Below, in pieces: positions 56,028 to 64,000 of a stretch of DNA of 64,000 nucleotides. The stretch is from positions 248,001 through 312,000 of the forward strand of contig NZ_RJLC01000017.1 of assembly GCF_003999375.1 (NCBI RefSeq), read 5' to 3'. A program made the position numbers and the translations under genes. This DNA comes from Pseudidiomarina mangrovi. Lineage in GTDB: Bacteria > Pseudomonadota > Gammaproteobacteria > Enterobacterales > Alteromonadaceae. Below the pieces are notes generated by a model. That model did no database searches and had not been told where the DNA came from. It saw only the letters and a program-made list of their open reading frames with translations. Every line of letters begins with the position of its first letter. The first letter of the stretch is position 1.

Positions 56028-57530
56028 ATGCAGGAAATAGTCAGTACCTTAAATAATTGGGTATGGAGCGAAGCGCTGATTTACTTGTGCTTAGGCGCCG
56101 GTCTTTTCTACTCCATTTTGACGCGCTTCGGGCAAGTTCGTCATTTCAAAGAAATGTTCAAGCTGCTGGTCAGCAGCAATGATTCCGATAAAGGTATTTC
56201 ATCCTTCCAAGCACTAGCAGTGTCATTATCCGGCCGTGTGGGTGTGGGTAACATTGCCGGGGTAGCAGCAGCGATCGGTTTTGGTGGCCCGGGTGCCGTA
56301 TTCTGGATGTGGGTGGTCGCCTTTTTAGGCGCTAGTACCGCATACGTTGAATCAACCCTAGGTCAGCTCTATAAAGTAGAAGAAGACGGTCAATACCGCG
56401 GTGGTCCAGCCTATTATTTTGAACGCGCGTTAGGCTGGCGTTGGTTAGGTATCCTCTTTGCAATTGCGGCGATCATCGGTTGCGGTATTTTCTTGCCTGG
56501 CGTACAAGCCAATGCGGTGGGTAATGCAGTCACGCAAATCTTTGGTGACGGTAACATGGTGGTGACCAGCTTCGGTGAAGTAGGGACGCATAAATTAGTC
56601 GCTTTAGCAGTGATTTTGATCGTTTTAGCCTTCATCATTTTCGGTGGCATTCGCCGTATCGCCAATTTCACCCAAATCGTAGTGCCGTTTATGGCCCTTG
56701 GTTATATTGTGATGGCGTTGATTGTGGTGTTCCTCAACCTCGACAAAGTCGGTGATATTTTCTGGCTGATTCTGTCCGATGCCTTCACCGCGCAAGCCGG
56801 TTTTGGTGCGGCTATTGGTTGGGGTGTTAAACGCGGCATTTATTCGAATGAAGCGGGTCAAGGTTCTGGTCCGCATGCCGCTGCTGCTGCTGAGGTGGAT
56901 CACCCATCGCAACAGGGTTTAGTGCAAGCATTCTCGGTATACATTGATACCTTGTTTGTCTGTACTGCAACGGCGTTAATGATCTTGATTACCCAGCAAT
57001 ATAACGTGGTCGGTGAGTTACCAGCAGGGCAGTTCATTGTACAAAACGTTGCCGCCGATACTGAAATTGGCTCAGCAGCATTTACCCAGTTAGCGTTACA
57101 AAGCGTATTTGGTAGCCTCGGTCCAATTTTTGTGGGTATCGCACTGTTCTTTTTCGCCTTTACCACTATCTTGGCCTACTACTACATCACTGAAACTAAC
57201 GTGGCCTACTTAAACCGTATTTTTAAAGGTAAATTACCACTGATGCTGTTTAAGGTATTGTTGATGGCAATGGTGGCCTACGGAACAGTGAATAGTGCCG
57301 GTTATATCTGGGGTATTGGTGATATTGGCGTGGGCTTAATGGCTTGGATCAATATTATCGGTATCTTAGTTATTTTCTTCATGTACAAACCGACTATGCG
57401 TTGCTTGAAAGATTACGAAGAGCAACAAAAAGCTGGTGGTCCTATCACCTTTGATCCAGTCAAACTGGGTATCAAAAACGCCACCTTCTGGGAACGCCGT
57501 TTGCAAGCGCAACAGAAGACTGACAAATAG
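56028..57530 (+). CDS. Sodium/alanine symporter (AGCS family)
   Basis: A 500-aa inner-membrane transporter with about eleven transmembrane helices. Family features are FQALAVSLSGRVGVGNIAGVA in parts, GPGAVFWMWVVAFLGAST, the GGPAYYFERAL motif and GVKRGIYSNEAGQGSGPHAAAAA. It brings in alanine or glycine with sodium, consistent with ald elsewhere in the window. I chose ATG 56028, preceded by CAGGGG. It stands alone between two hairpins. Confidence 0.94.
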   Translation: MQEIVSTLNNWVWSEALIYLCLGAGLFYSILTRFGQVRHFKEMFKLLVSSNDSDKGISSFQALAVSLSGRVGVGNIAGVAAAIGFGGPGAVFWMWVVAFLGASTAYVESTLGQLYKVEEDGQYRGGPAYYFERALGWRWLGILFAIAAIIGCGIFLPGVQANAVGNAVTQIFGDGNMVVTSFGEVGTHKLVALAVILIVLAFIIFGGIRRIANFTQIVVPFMALGYIVMALIVVFLNLDKVGDIFWLILSDAFTAQAGFGAAIGWGVKRGIYSNEAGQGSGPHAAAAAEVDHPSQQGLVQAFSVYIDTLFVCTATALMILITQQYNVVGELPAGQFIVQNVAADTEIGSAAFTQLALQSVFGSLGPIFVGIALFFFAFTTILAYYYITETNVAYLNRIFKGKLPLMLFKVLLMAMVAYGTVNSAGYIWGIGDIGVGLMAWINIIGILVIFFMYKPTMRCLKDYEEQQKAGGPITFDPVKLGIKNATFWERRLQAQQKTDK

Positions 57531-57539
57531 AGCGAATAG

Positions 57540-57569
57540 GGTTGGGGTAGAGTTTGCTTTACCCCAACC
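57540..57569. terminator. Hairpin between the symporter and nhaC genes
   Basis: A 10-base perfect stem (GGTTGGGGTA and TACCCCAACC) with a 10-base loop lies 9 bases after the symporter stop. It lacks a clear T run, so it may be a weak terminator or an mRNA end-stabilising structure. Confidence 0.5.
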
Positions 57570-57615
57570 TTCAGCGTGTTAGAATTCGCCGGTTAATTTT
57601 TTTGAGAGAACTAAG

Positions 57616-59070
57616 ATGCATACAGAAACGCCCACGGTGACGCGTTCGCCAAGCCTGTTGCAGGCACTCACCCCACTTGTTGTTTTGATTGCCTTGTTAA
57701 GTGCATCGGTATTTTTGTATGGTGAAGATTCATCCTATGGCCCGAATCAAATAGCACTTTGGATCGCTAGTGGCGTGGCCATGGCGATTGGTTTTTATAA
57801 TCGTTTCACCTGGGCCGACATCGAAGATGGCATTAAATCCGGCATCTCTGTTGCCATGGGTGCCTTGTTGATCATTTTGGCGGTAGGCTCATTAATTGGT
57901 ACATGGTTGTTATCGGGTACCGTGCCAACCATGATTTATTTCGGCTTGGAACTGTTGAGCCCAAGTTGGTTTTACGCTGCCTCAGCACTTATCTGCGCCA
58001 TTATTTCGTTAGCCATTGGTAGTTCGTGGACCACCGCAGCAACCATTGGTGTTGCATTGATGGGTATTGCCGTTGGCATGGATATGTCACCGGCTATCAC
58101 CGCGGGAGCTGTCGTGTCAGGTGCCTATTTTGGCGATAAAATGTCACCGCTATCAGATACCACCAACTTGGCGCCGGCTGTGGCGGGCAGTGAGTTATTC
58201 CAACATATTCGCTATATGGCCTATACCGCCGGTCCGGCGTTTTTAATTGCGCTGATTCTATTTGTTTTGCTGGGGCTGAATGCCGACACAAATTTTAATG
58301 CGCTAGAACTTGAACGCATGCAACTAGAGCTCAACAATACCTATAACATCGGTTGGGAAATGTTGGTCCCTCTATTAGTTCTGCTGTTTTTGGCCGCACG
58401 TGGTAAACCAGCATTACCATCGGTATTCTTCGGCGCCTTGCTCGGTGGTCTATGGGCTGTGCTATTTCAGCCAGAGTTGATTACCGCCATTGCTGAAGGG
58501 CAGAGCTCTGCCGTTGCTACCATTATGGTGGTATGGAGTGCACTGACCGACGGTGTCGCCATCAAAACCGGTTCTGCAGAGTTAAATGAATTGCTCAGCG
58601 GTGGCGGTATGTCCTCCATGCTCAATACCATGTGGATCATTTTAAGTGCCATGACCTTTGGCGCCATCATGGAAAAATTGGGCTTATTAGAACGCATGAT
58701 TCAAAGTTTGCTCGGTTTCATTAAAAGCACCGGCGACTTGATTGCGGCCACGTTATTTACCTGTTTTGGTGCTAACGTGCTAACTGCTGACCAATACATG
58801 GCGATTGTGATTCCAGGCCGCATGTTCCGCGAGCAATATGAAAATCGTGGCCTCGACCCGCGGGTGTTATCACGTACTCTAGAAGATAGCGGTACCATCA
58901 CCTCAGCGCTGATCCCGTGGAATACCTGTGGCGCGTTTATGATGGCAACCTTAGCCGTGAGCCCGCTAGAATTCGCGCCCTATGCATTCTTTAACTGGTT
59001 AACGCCACTGATCGCCTTGTTCTATGGCTACACCGGTATAACTATTTTGCGACGCCCTGAAGCGGTATAA
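57616..59070 (+). CDS. nhaC: NhaC-family Na+/H+ antiporter
   Basis: A 484-aa inner-membrane transporter with about eleven transmembrane helices. The NhaC signature appears as GSSWTTAATIGVALMGIAVGM, SGAYFGDKMSPLSDTTNLAPA and NTCGAFM. It would exchange sodium for protons, supplying the sodium cycling a marine bacterium needs alongside the sodium-coupled symporter upstream. pepN begins 2 bases after the stop. Confidence 0.93.
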   Translation: MHTETPTVTRSPSLLQALTPLVVLIALLSASVFLYGEDSSYGPNQIALWIASGVAMAIGFYNRFTWADIEDGIKSGISVAMGALLIILAVGSLIGTWLLSGTVPTMIYFGLELLSPSWFYAASALICAIISLAIGSSWTTAATIGVALMGIAVGMDMSPAITAGAVVSGAYFGDKMSPLSDTTNLAPAVAGSELFQHIRYMAYTAGPAFLIALILFVLLGLNADTNFNALELERMQLELNNTYNIGWEMLVPLLVLLFLAARGKPALPSVFFGALLGGLWAVLFQPELITAIAEGQSSAVATIMVVWSALTDGVAIKTGSAELNELLSGGGMSSMLNTMWIILSAMTFGAIMEKLGLLERMIQSLLGFIKSTGDLIAATLFTCFGANVLTADQYMAIVIPGRMFREQYENRGLDPRVLSRTLEDSGTITSALIPWNTCGAFMMATLAVSPLEFAPYAFFNWLTPLIALFYGYTGITILRRPEAV

Positions 59071-59072
59071 CC

Positions 59073-61682
59073 ATGAGCCAGCATGTAGCTAAGTTACGGA
59101 GCGATTATCGCGCTCCGGCGTATGTGATTGACACCGTCGAGCTAGAATTTCATTTGCATGATAGCGCTACTCGCGTGCTGAATACCATGCACATTCGCCG
59201 GGTCAGCGAGCAGCCGTTGCAACTGAACGGTGAGCATGTGCAGTTAGTCAACCTGTGGCTCGACGGTCACTTGTTGCAGCCGCATGAATACCAGCTTAGC
59301 GCTAACTTATTGCAGCTGCAGAACCTACCAGAGCAGTTTGTACTAAGCGTCGAAACTGTTATCAACCCAAGTGAGAATAGCGCGCTAGAAGGGCTGTATA
59401 AATCTGCTGGAGCGTTTTGTACGCAATGTGAAGCCGAGGGTTTCCGGCGTATTAGCTATTATCTGGATCGCCCTGATGTCTTGGCTGTTTTCACCACCAC
59501 CATTTATGCCGATGCTAAGCAATTTCCCTACTTATTGAGTAATGGAAACCTGATTGAGCAGCGGCATTTGGATGATGGTCGCGCTATGGCGATATGGCAT
59601 GATCCACATCCCAAACCCGCTTATTTATTTGCTTTAGTGGCGGGTGATTTTGACCGCATTGATGACGTGTTTGTGACCCAGTCAGGGCGTACCGTACAGC
59701 TACAAATTTATGTGGACCATGGTAATGCTGAACGGGCGCATTATGCAATGCAATCACTCAAGCGTGCTATGCGGTGGGATGAGCAGCGTTTTGGTTATGA
59801 ATACGACTTAGATATTTACATGATTGTCGCTGTTGATTTCTTCAACATGGGCGCCATGGAAAATAAAGGGTTAAATATTTTTAACTCTAAGTACGTATTG
59901 GCTGATGCAAAAACCGCAACTGATCAGGATTTTATCAACGTCGAATCAGTAATCGGTCATGAATATTTTCATAATTGGACCGGGAACCGCATTACCTGTC
60001 GCGACTGGTTTCAGCTGAGCTTGAAAGAAGGCTTAACGGTGTTCCGCGATCAAGAATTTAGTGCCGATATGAGTTCGCCGGCAGTGCACCGTATTCAAGC
60101 CATCAAAGTGATTCGAAGCCATCAATTCAATGAAGATGCCAGCCCCATGGCGCATCCTATTCGGCCAGATAAAGTGGTCGAAATGAATAATTTTTATACC
60201 GTTACGGTCTATAACAAGGGTGCTGAGGTGATCCGTATGCAGCACTGCTTGTTGGGCGAGCAGGGCTTTATGCGTGGCATGCGTGCGTATACCGAACGCC
60301 ACGATGGCCAAGCGGTCACCTGTGAAGATTTTATTCGCGCGATGGAGCAGGCTAATGACCGTGATTTAAGCCAATTTAGACGCTGGTATAGCCAAGCGGG
60401 AACGCCGCATGTGCAGGTGGAACAGCAGGCTACAGCCACGGGCTTTACGCTGACTTTTACCCAACAGACACCGGCAACTCCGGGACAAACCGATAAGCAG
60501 CCGCAGCATATTCCGGTGTTACTGAGCGCGTACGATGCTAACGGTGAGTTGTTGCCGCTTTACAGTGATGCACTGGTCAGGCATGAATCAGCAAGTTATT
60601 TATTTGAGTTGCGTGAGCGTCAGCAAACGATCACCATTACTTGTCGCGAGCAACGCCCAGTACTGGCGTTGTTTGAGAATTTTAGTGCGCCAGTAAAGCT
60701 TGAGTATCAGCAACACGAAGCTGACTTACTGGTGTTATTGGCCCATGCCAAGCAGCCGGTAACGCGCTGGGAAGCTGCGCAACGACTGTACACCGAGTTA
60801 CTACTCGAAGCATTGCAGCACAATACCGCACCACAACTTAGTGACGCAGCTGTTAGCGCGCTACAACAGCTGTGTGGTGCTGATATCGATCCAGCGTTAC
60901 GGGCCTTGGCATTAGTGCCACCAAGCCCAGAAGAACTCGCTGAACATTGTTCTGGGCTGATACCGGTTGAACAAATCGCCGTCGTATCACGGCAGTTACG
61001 CGACAGCATTGCATATGCTATTGCCGCGCCCTGTGCGCAGTTATATGTGCGGTATCGGCAAGCTCAGTATCAATTGAGCGCTGAGGCTATTGCGGCGCGC
61101 AGCTTGAGCAATTTAGCTTTGTATTATCTAAGTGCGGCCGCACCGAATGATGCCGCCACCTGGCAACGAGTGATGAGGCATTATCAGCAAGCCGATAACC
61201 TCACCGATCAATATGCCGCGCTGCAAACTGCGGTGCACTTACAATTGCCGATTGCCGCGCAGCTGTTGACTGAATTTGCCGAACAATGGCAGCAGCAACC
61301 GTTGGTGATGGATAAATGGTTTGCGGTGCAAGCACAAGTGCCAGCGGCAGAAACCGTCGAGCGGGTAGAGCAGTTGTTGCAGCATCCATTGTTTACTCTC
61401 GCTAACCCGAATCGGGTTTACGCACTGCTAGCCACCTTTGGTCGTAATTTGGTCAGTTTTCACCGTCAAGATGGTGCTGGCTATCGCATTTTTACCGCCG
61501 CTATCAAGCAATTAAATAGTAGTAATCCGCAAGTAGCAGCAAGGTTGATCACGCCGCTAACGCAGTGGCAACGGTTTTCCAATGAACGCCAACAATTGCT
61601 GCGACAGTTGCTTACTGAGTTACGTCAGCTGCCGAATTTAGCTGCCGATTTGGAAGAAAAGATCAACGCCAGCCTGAATTAG
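59073..61682 (+). CDS. pepN: Aminopeptidase N (M1 family)
   Basis: An 869-aa broad-specificity cytoplasmic aminopeptidase, the length of E. coli PepN (870). It shows the GAMEN motif (GAMENKG, about residue 258), HEYFHNW (HExxH) with the third zinc Glu in LKEGLTVFRDQEFSAD, and a long helical C-terminal domain. It is the last step in peptide breakdown and is encoded between nhaC and NAD-glutamate dehydrogenase. A weak hairpin follows the stop. Confidence 0.97.
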   Translation: MSQHVAKLRSDYRAPAYVIDTVELEFHLHDSATRVLNTMHIRRVSEQPLQLNGEHVQLVNLWLDGHLLQPHEYQLSANLLQLQNLPEQFVLSVETVINPSENSALEGLYKSAGAFCTQCEAEGFRRISYYLDRPDVLAVFTTTIYADAKQFPYLLSNGNLIEQRHLDDGRAMAIWHDPHPKPAYLFALVAGDFDRIDDVFVTQSGRTVQLQIYVDHGNAERAHYAMQSLKRAMRWDEQRFGYEYDLDIYMIVAVDFFNMGAMENKGLNIFNSKYVLADAKTATDQDFINVESVIGHEYFHNWTGNRITCRDWFQLSLKEGLTVFRDQEFSADMSSPAVHRIQAIKVIRSHQFNEDASPMAHPIRPDKVVEMNNFYTVTVYNKGAEVIRMQHCLLGEQGFMRGMRAYTERHDGQAVTCEDFIRAMEQANDRDLSQFRRWYSQAGTPHVQVEQQATATGFTLTFTQQTPATPGQTDKQPQHIPVLLSAYDANGELLPLYSDALVRHESASYLFELRERQQTITITCREQRPVLALFENFSAPVKLEYQQHEADLLVLLAHAKQPVTRWEAAQRLYTELLLEALQHNTAPQLSDAAVSALQQLCGADIDPALRALALVPPSPEELAEHCSGLIPVEQIAVVSRQLRDSIAYAIAAPCAQLYVRYRQAQYQLSAEAIAARSLSNLALYYLSAAAPNDAATWQRVMRHYQQADNLTDQYAALQTAVHLQLPIAAQLLTEFAEQWQQQPLVMDKWFAVQAQVPAAETVERVEQLLQHPLFTLANPNRVYALLATFGRNLVSFHRQDGAGYRIFTAAIKQLNSSNPQVAARLITPLTQWQRFSNERQQLLRQLLTELRQLPNLAADLEEKINASLN

Positions 61683-61683
61683 G

Positions 61684-61710
61684 TTCAGGCCGCGAAATTC
61701 GTGGTCTGAA
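61684..61710 (+). terminator. Hairpin after pepN
   Basis: An 11-pair stem (TTCAGGCCGCG and CGTGGTCTGAA, with two G-T pairs) around an AAATT loop starts just after the pepN stop. The T run after it is poor, so readthrough toward the dehydrogenase is possible. Confidence 0.45.
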
Positions 61711-61802
61711 CACTATCCTTTACGCTTTTTAAGCATTGAATAGCGTAGCTAAATGTCCGACAATAGAGGCGCTCTCTCTTAATTGGTTACAAGGACACTA
61801 GC

Positions 61803-64000
61803 ATGAACGCGTTTGGCGAAGGCCAGATCCCAGTGGTTTTGCAGAAGGTAGCCGATCTCATCACACAACGTGCGACTGATCGAGCCGATATTATCCGTGA
61901 CTTTGCGATGAGGTTATTTAAGAACATCTCACCGGATGAACTGGCTCTGCGAAACGACAGTGACATGTATGGTGCGGTGATGGGGCTTTGGCACAGCTTC
62001 AACGAATACAAGTCCGGTAACAAAGCACTTATCAAAGTCTACAATCCAGACGTGGCCCGCCATGGCTGGGAGTCGGCGCATACCATTATTGAAATTATCC
62101 AGTTTGATATGCCGTTTATGGTCGATTCTGTGCGCATGGCGTTATCGCGGTTGGGTATCAACTCCCATCAATTACTGCATCTGCCAATCAGCCACAAGCG
62201 CGATAGTCAGGGTCGTATTACTGAATTATTGCGTGCTGGAACCCGGGGCGATAACGAGGTCGACACGGTATTTTTGGTGGAAGTGGATCGCCAGTCGAGC
62301 AAAGAAGCCATCGATAGCCTGAAAAAAGAACTGCAATCAGTGATGGAAGAAGTCACCTTAGCGGTTACCGACTGGCAGGCAATGCGTCAAAAGATGCTCG
62401 ACGTGGCAGCACAATTGAGTGATATCAAATACCCCGGCGATGCGGCAAAACTTGAAGAAAGTCAGCGGTTTTTGCATTGGTTAGCGCAAGACAACTTCAT
62501 GTTGTTAGGCTATCGCCGCTATGACTTGGCCGCGGTTGAAGGCGACTATGTGATTCGCCAGCAAGCAGACTCAAGCTTAGGCCTGATGCGCCGTTCGGCT
62601 AATAATAAAGAGCGCTTAGTGTCATCGTTACCTGAAATCACCCGCGAATTGACCTTTGACGACAACCTGTTAATGGTCACCAAAACCAACAGCAAGGCAC
62701 GGGTTCATCGCCCAGCCTATGCCGACTACATCGGTGTGAAGCGCTTTGACAAAAAGGGTAGAGTGATCGGCGAAGACCGCTTCATTGGCCTATACGCTAG
62801 TAGCTTCTATAACAACAGCACCCGTGATGTGCCGTTAGTAGGCGAAAAAGTTCAGCGGGTCATGGATGCCTCGGGTTTTGCGCCACGCTCGCACGCCTCA
62901 AAGGCCCTATTAAACATTTTAGAAACCTACCCACGCGATGAGATTGTGCAAGCTAATGAAGCTGATTTGCTCGAAGTCGGGTTAGGTGTATTGCAGATGC
63001 AAGAACGCGACATGACCCGCGTGTTTGTGCGCCGTGATATTTTTGGTCGCTTTGCATCGTGTATGGTTTACGTGCCGAAAGAGCGCTACAACACCTTACT
63101 GCGGCAAAAGACCCAACAGGTACTCGCCAACACCTTTGCGAGCGCTGCTGATGTCGACTTTACCACTTATTTTTCCGAATCATCGCTGGCCCGCACCCAT
63201 TACACCGTGCGTTTAGGTAACCAAGTACAGGATATCGACGTGAAAGAACTCGAGCAAAATTTGATTGAAGCGGCCCGTACCTGGGAAGATAATTTTGAAC
63301 GTATTTTACGCAGCACCTTTGGTGAAGCACGTGCCAACGAGTTGAGTAAGCAGTATCACAATGCGTTCCCACGGGCCTATAAAGAAGAAGTATTGCCATC
63401 GGTAGCAATTGCAGACTTACAGCAACTTGAAGCGCTTGATGGTGAGCACAAGTTAGGGATGTTGTTCTATCGCTCGCGTGAAGAGAACGAAAGCAGCAAA
63501 AAAATTCGCTTGAAGCTATTTCACAAAGACGAACCGATTCATTTATCTGATGTGTTGCCGATGTTGGAAAACTTTGGCTTGCGTATTATCGGTGAAAGTC
63601 CTTATCAGATTAAAACCACTGACGGTCAATTAAATTGGATCCTTGATTTCCAGATGTTGCATAACAGCAGCAAGTTAAATCTGGAAGATATTCGTGATGT
63701 ATTCCAAGATGCTTTTGCCAAGGTTTGGCAGGGACACTACGAAGACGACGGTTTTAACAAGCTGGTACTTAGTGCCGGATTAAACGGTCGCCAAGTGGTT
63801 ATTTTGCGTATGTTTGCCAAATACATGCGGCAAATTGGCTCAACGTTTAGTCAGAGTTACATTGAGAGCGCGTTCGCTAAGTATCCATTGATTGCCAAAT
63901 TGATCGTGAAGCTGTTCTACACCAAATTTGAACCTGCCACGAAGAACCGCAATAAGAAAATCGAAGCGTTAGAAGTACGTATTGGCGCTGAATTAGAGAA
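61803..64000 (+). CDS. gdhB: NAD-specific glutamate dehydrogenase, large type, partial
   Basis: The first 732 codons of the giant NAD-dependent glutamate dehydrogenase (family length about 1600 aa); the gene continues past the window. The visible part is the N-terminal regulatory region with IEIIQFDMPFMVDSVRMAL, FLHWLAQDNFMLLGYRRYDL, FIGLYASSFYNNSTRDVP and ETYPRDEIVQANEADLLE. It would deaminate glutamate to 2-oxoglutarate. AAGGA lies 7 bases before ATG 61803. It follows pepN, so the amino acids released would be funnelled into this reaction. Confidence 0.95.
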   Translation, partial: MNAFGEGQIPVVLQKVADLITQRATDRADIIRDFAMRLFKNISPDELALRNDSDMYGAVMGLWHSFNEYKSGNKALIKVYNPDVARHGWESAHTIIEIIQFDMPFMVDSVRMALSRLGINSHQLLHLPISHKRDSQGRITELLRAGTRGDNEVDTVFLVEVDRQSSKEAIDSLKKELQSVMEEVTLAVTDWQAMRQKMLDVAAQLSDIKYPGDAAKLEESQRFLHWLAQDNFMLLGYRRYDLAAVEGDYVIRQQADSSLGLMRRSANNKERLVSSLPEITRELTFDDNLLMVTKTNSKARVHRPAYADYIGVKRFDKKGRVIGEDRFIGLYASSFYNNSTRDVPLVGEKVQRVMDASGFAPRSHASKALLNILETYPRDEIVQANEADLLEVGLGVLQMQERDMTRVFVRRDIFGRFASCMVYVPKERYNTLLRQKTQQVLANTFASAADVDFTTYFSESSLARTHYTVRLGNQVQDIDVKELEQNLIEAARTWEDNFERILRSTFGEARANELSKQYHNAFPRAYKEEVLPSVAIADLQQLEALDGEHKLGMLFYRSREENESSKKIRLKLFHKDEPIHLSDVLPMLENFGLRIIGESPYQIKTTDGQLNWILDFQMLHNSSKLNLEDIRDVFQDAFAKVWQGHYEDDGFNKLVLSAGLNGRQVVILRMFAKYMRQIGSTFSQSYIESAFAKYPLIAKLIVKLFYTKFEPATKNRNKKIEALEVRIGAELE

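Overview
The window is a chromosomal segment of a marine-type gammaproteobacterium, most likely Alteromonadales and possibly Idiomarinaceae (Idiomarina, Pseudidiomarina or Aliidiomarina). This is inferred from gene order and family membership, not from a search. Familiar gammaproteobacterial blocks are yejK/yejL/yejM, cspD/clpS-clpA-infA-aat-trxB, ald/lrp-ftsK-lolA-rarA-crcB-serS, yccA-tusDCBE, uvrY-uvrC-pgsA, and msrC-proQ-prc. A long-form GAPDH, a giant NAD-dependent glutamate dehydrogenase and many peptidases suggest a lifestyle based on peptide and amino-acid catabolism. Coding density is very high. I found no insertion sequence, prophage, CRISPR array or rRNA, and no stretch over about 300 bases lacks a gene.

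Layout. 1-3510: RND efflux pump (permease cut by the window edge, plus adaptor) on the minus strand, with an AcrR-like operator upstream. 3645-7335: orphan membrane-anchored protein, M28 peptidase and ABC exporter. 7460-11842: ECF sigma factor, zinc-finger anti-sigma, YbjQ, DUF2868 membrane protein, DUF3482 GTPase and a TIGR03643 protein. 11867-14989: tRNA-Pro(GGG) and the yejM/yejL/yejK locus. 15072-21307: cspD, clpS-clpA, infA, aat, trxB, ald. 21455-28118: lrp, ftsK, lolA, rarA, crcB, serS. 28115-30125: the tus sulfur-relay genes and yccA, minus strand. 30364-35050: tRNA-Ser, thioesterase, a phosphorylation-defective-looking UvrY, uvrC, pgsA, and a tRNA-Gly/Cys/Leu cluster. 35197-41034: a methyltransferase, a Baeyer-Villiger-type monooxygenase, a membrane-anchored glutamate-synthase-like protein, a LysR regulator and a LysE exporter. 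41093-44574: a tandem PTPS-like protein, M23 and M61 peptidases. 44730-50538: a LytS/LytTR two-component system, a lipoprotein, pykA and GAPDH. 50554-55919: M14 carboxypeptidase, zinc-ribbon protein, yeaC, msrC, a highly acidic small protein, proQ and prc. 56028-64000: alanine/Na+ symporter, NhaC antiporter, pepN and the 5' part of NAD-glutamate dehydrogenase.

How the genes work together. Prc, PepN, M14, M61 and M28 enzymes would release peptides and amino acids. The AGCS symporter, alanine dehydrogenase (with Lrp) and NAD-glutamate dehydrogenase would feed them into central carbon, with NhaC supporting sodium cycling. The least explained parts are the ECF-sigma/YbjQ/DUF2868/GTPase run, the UvrY paralogue without its phosphoacceptor, the tandem PTPS-like protein whose active-site features appear split between repeats, and a lysine-free acidic protein encoded just before proQ.
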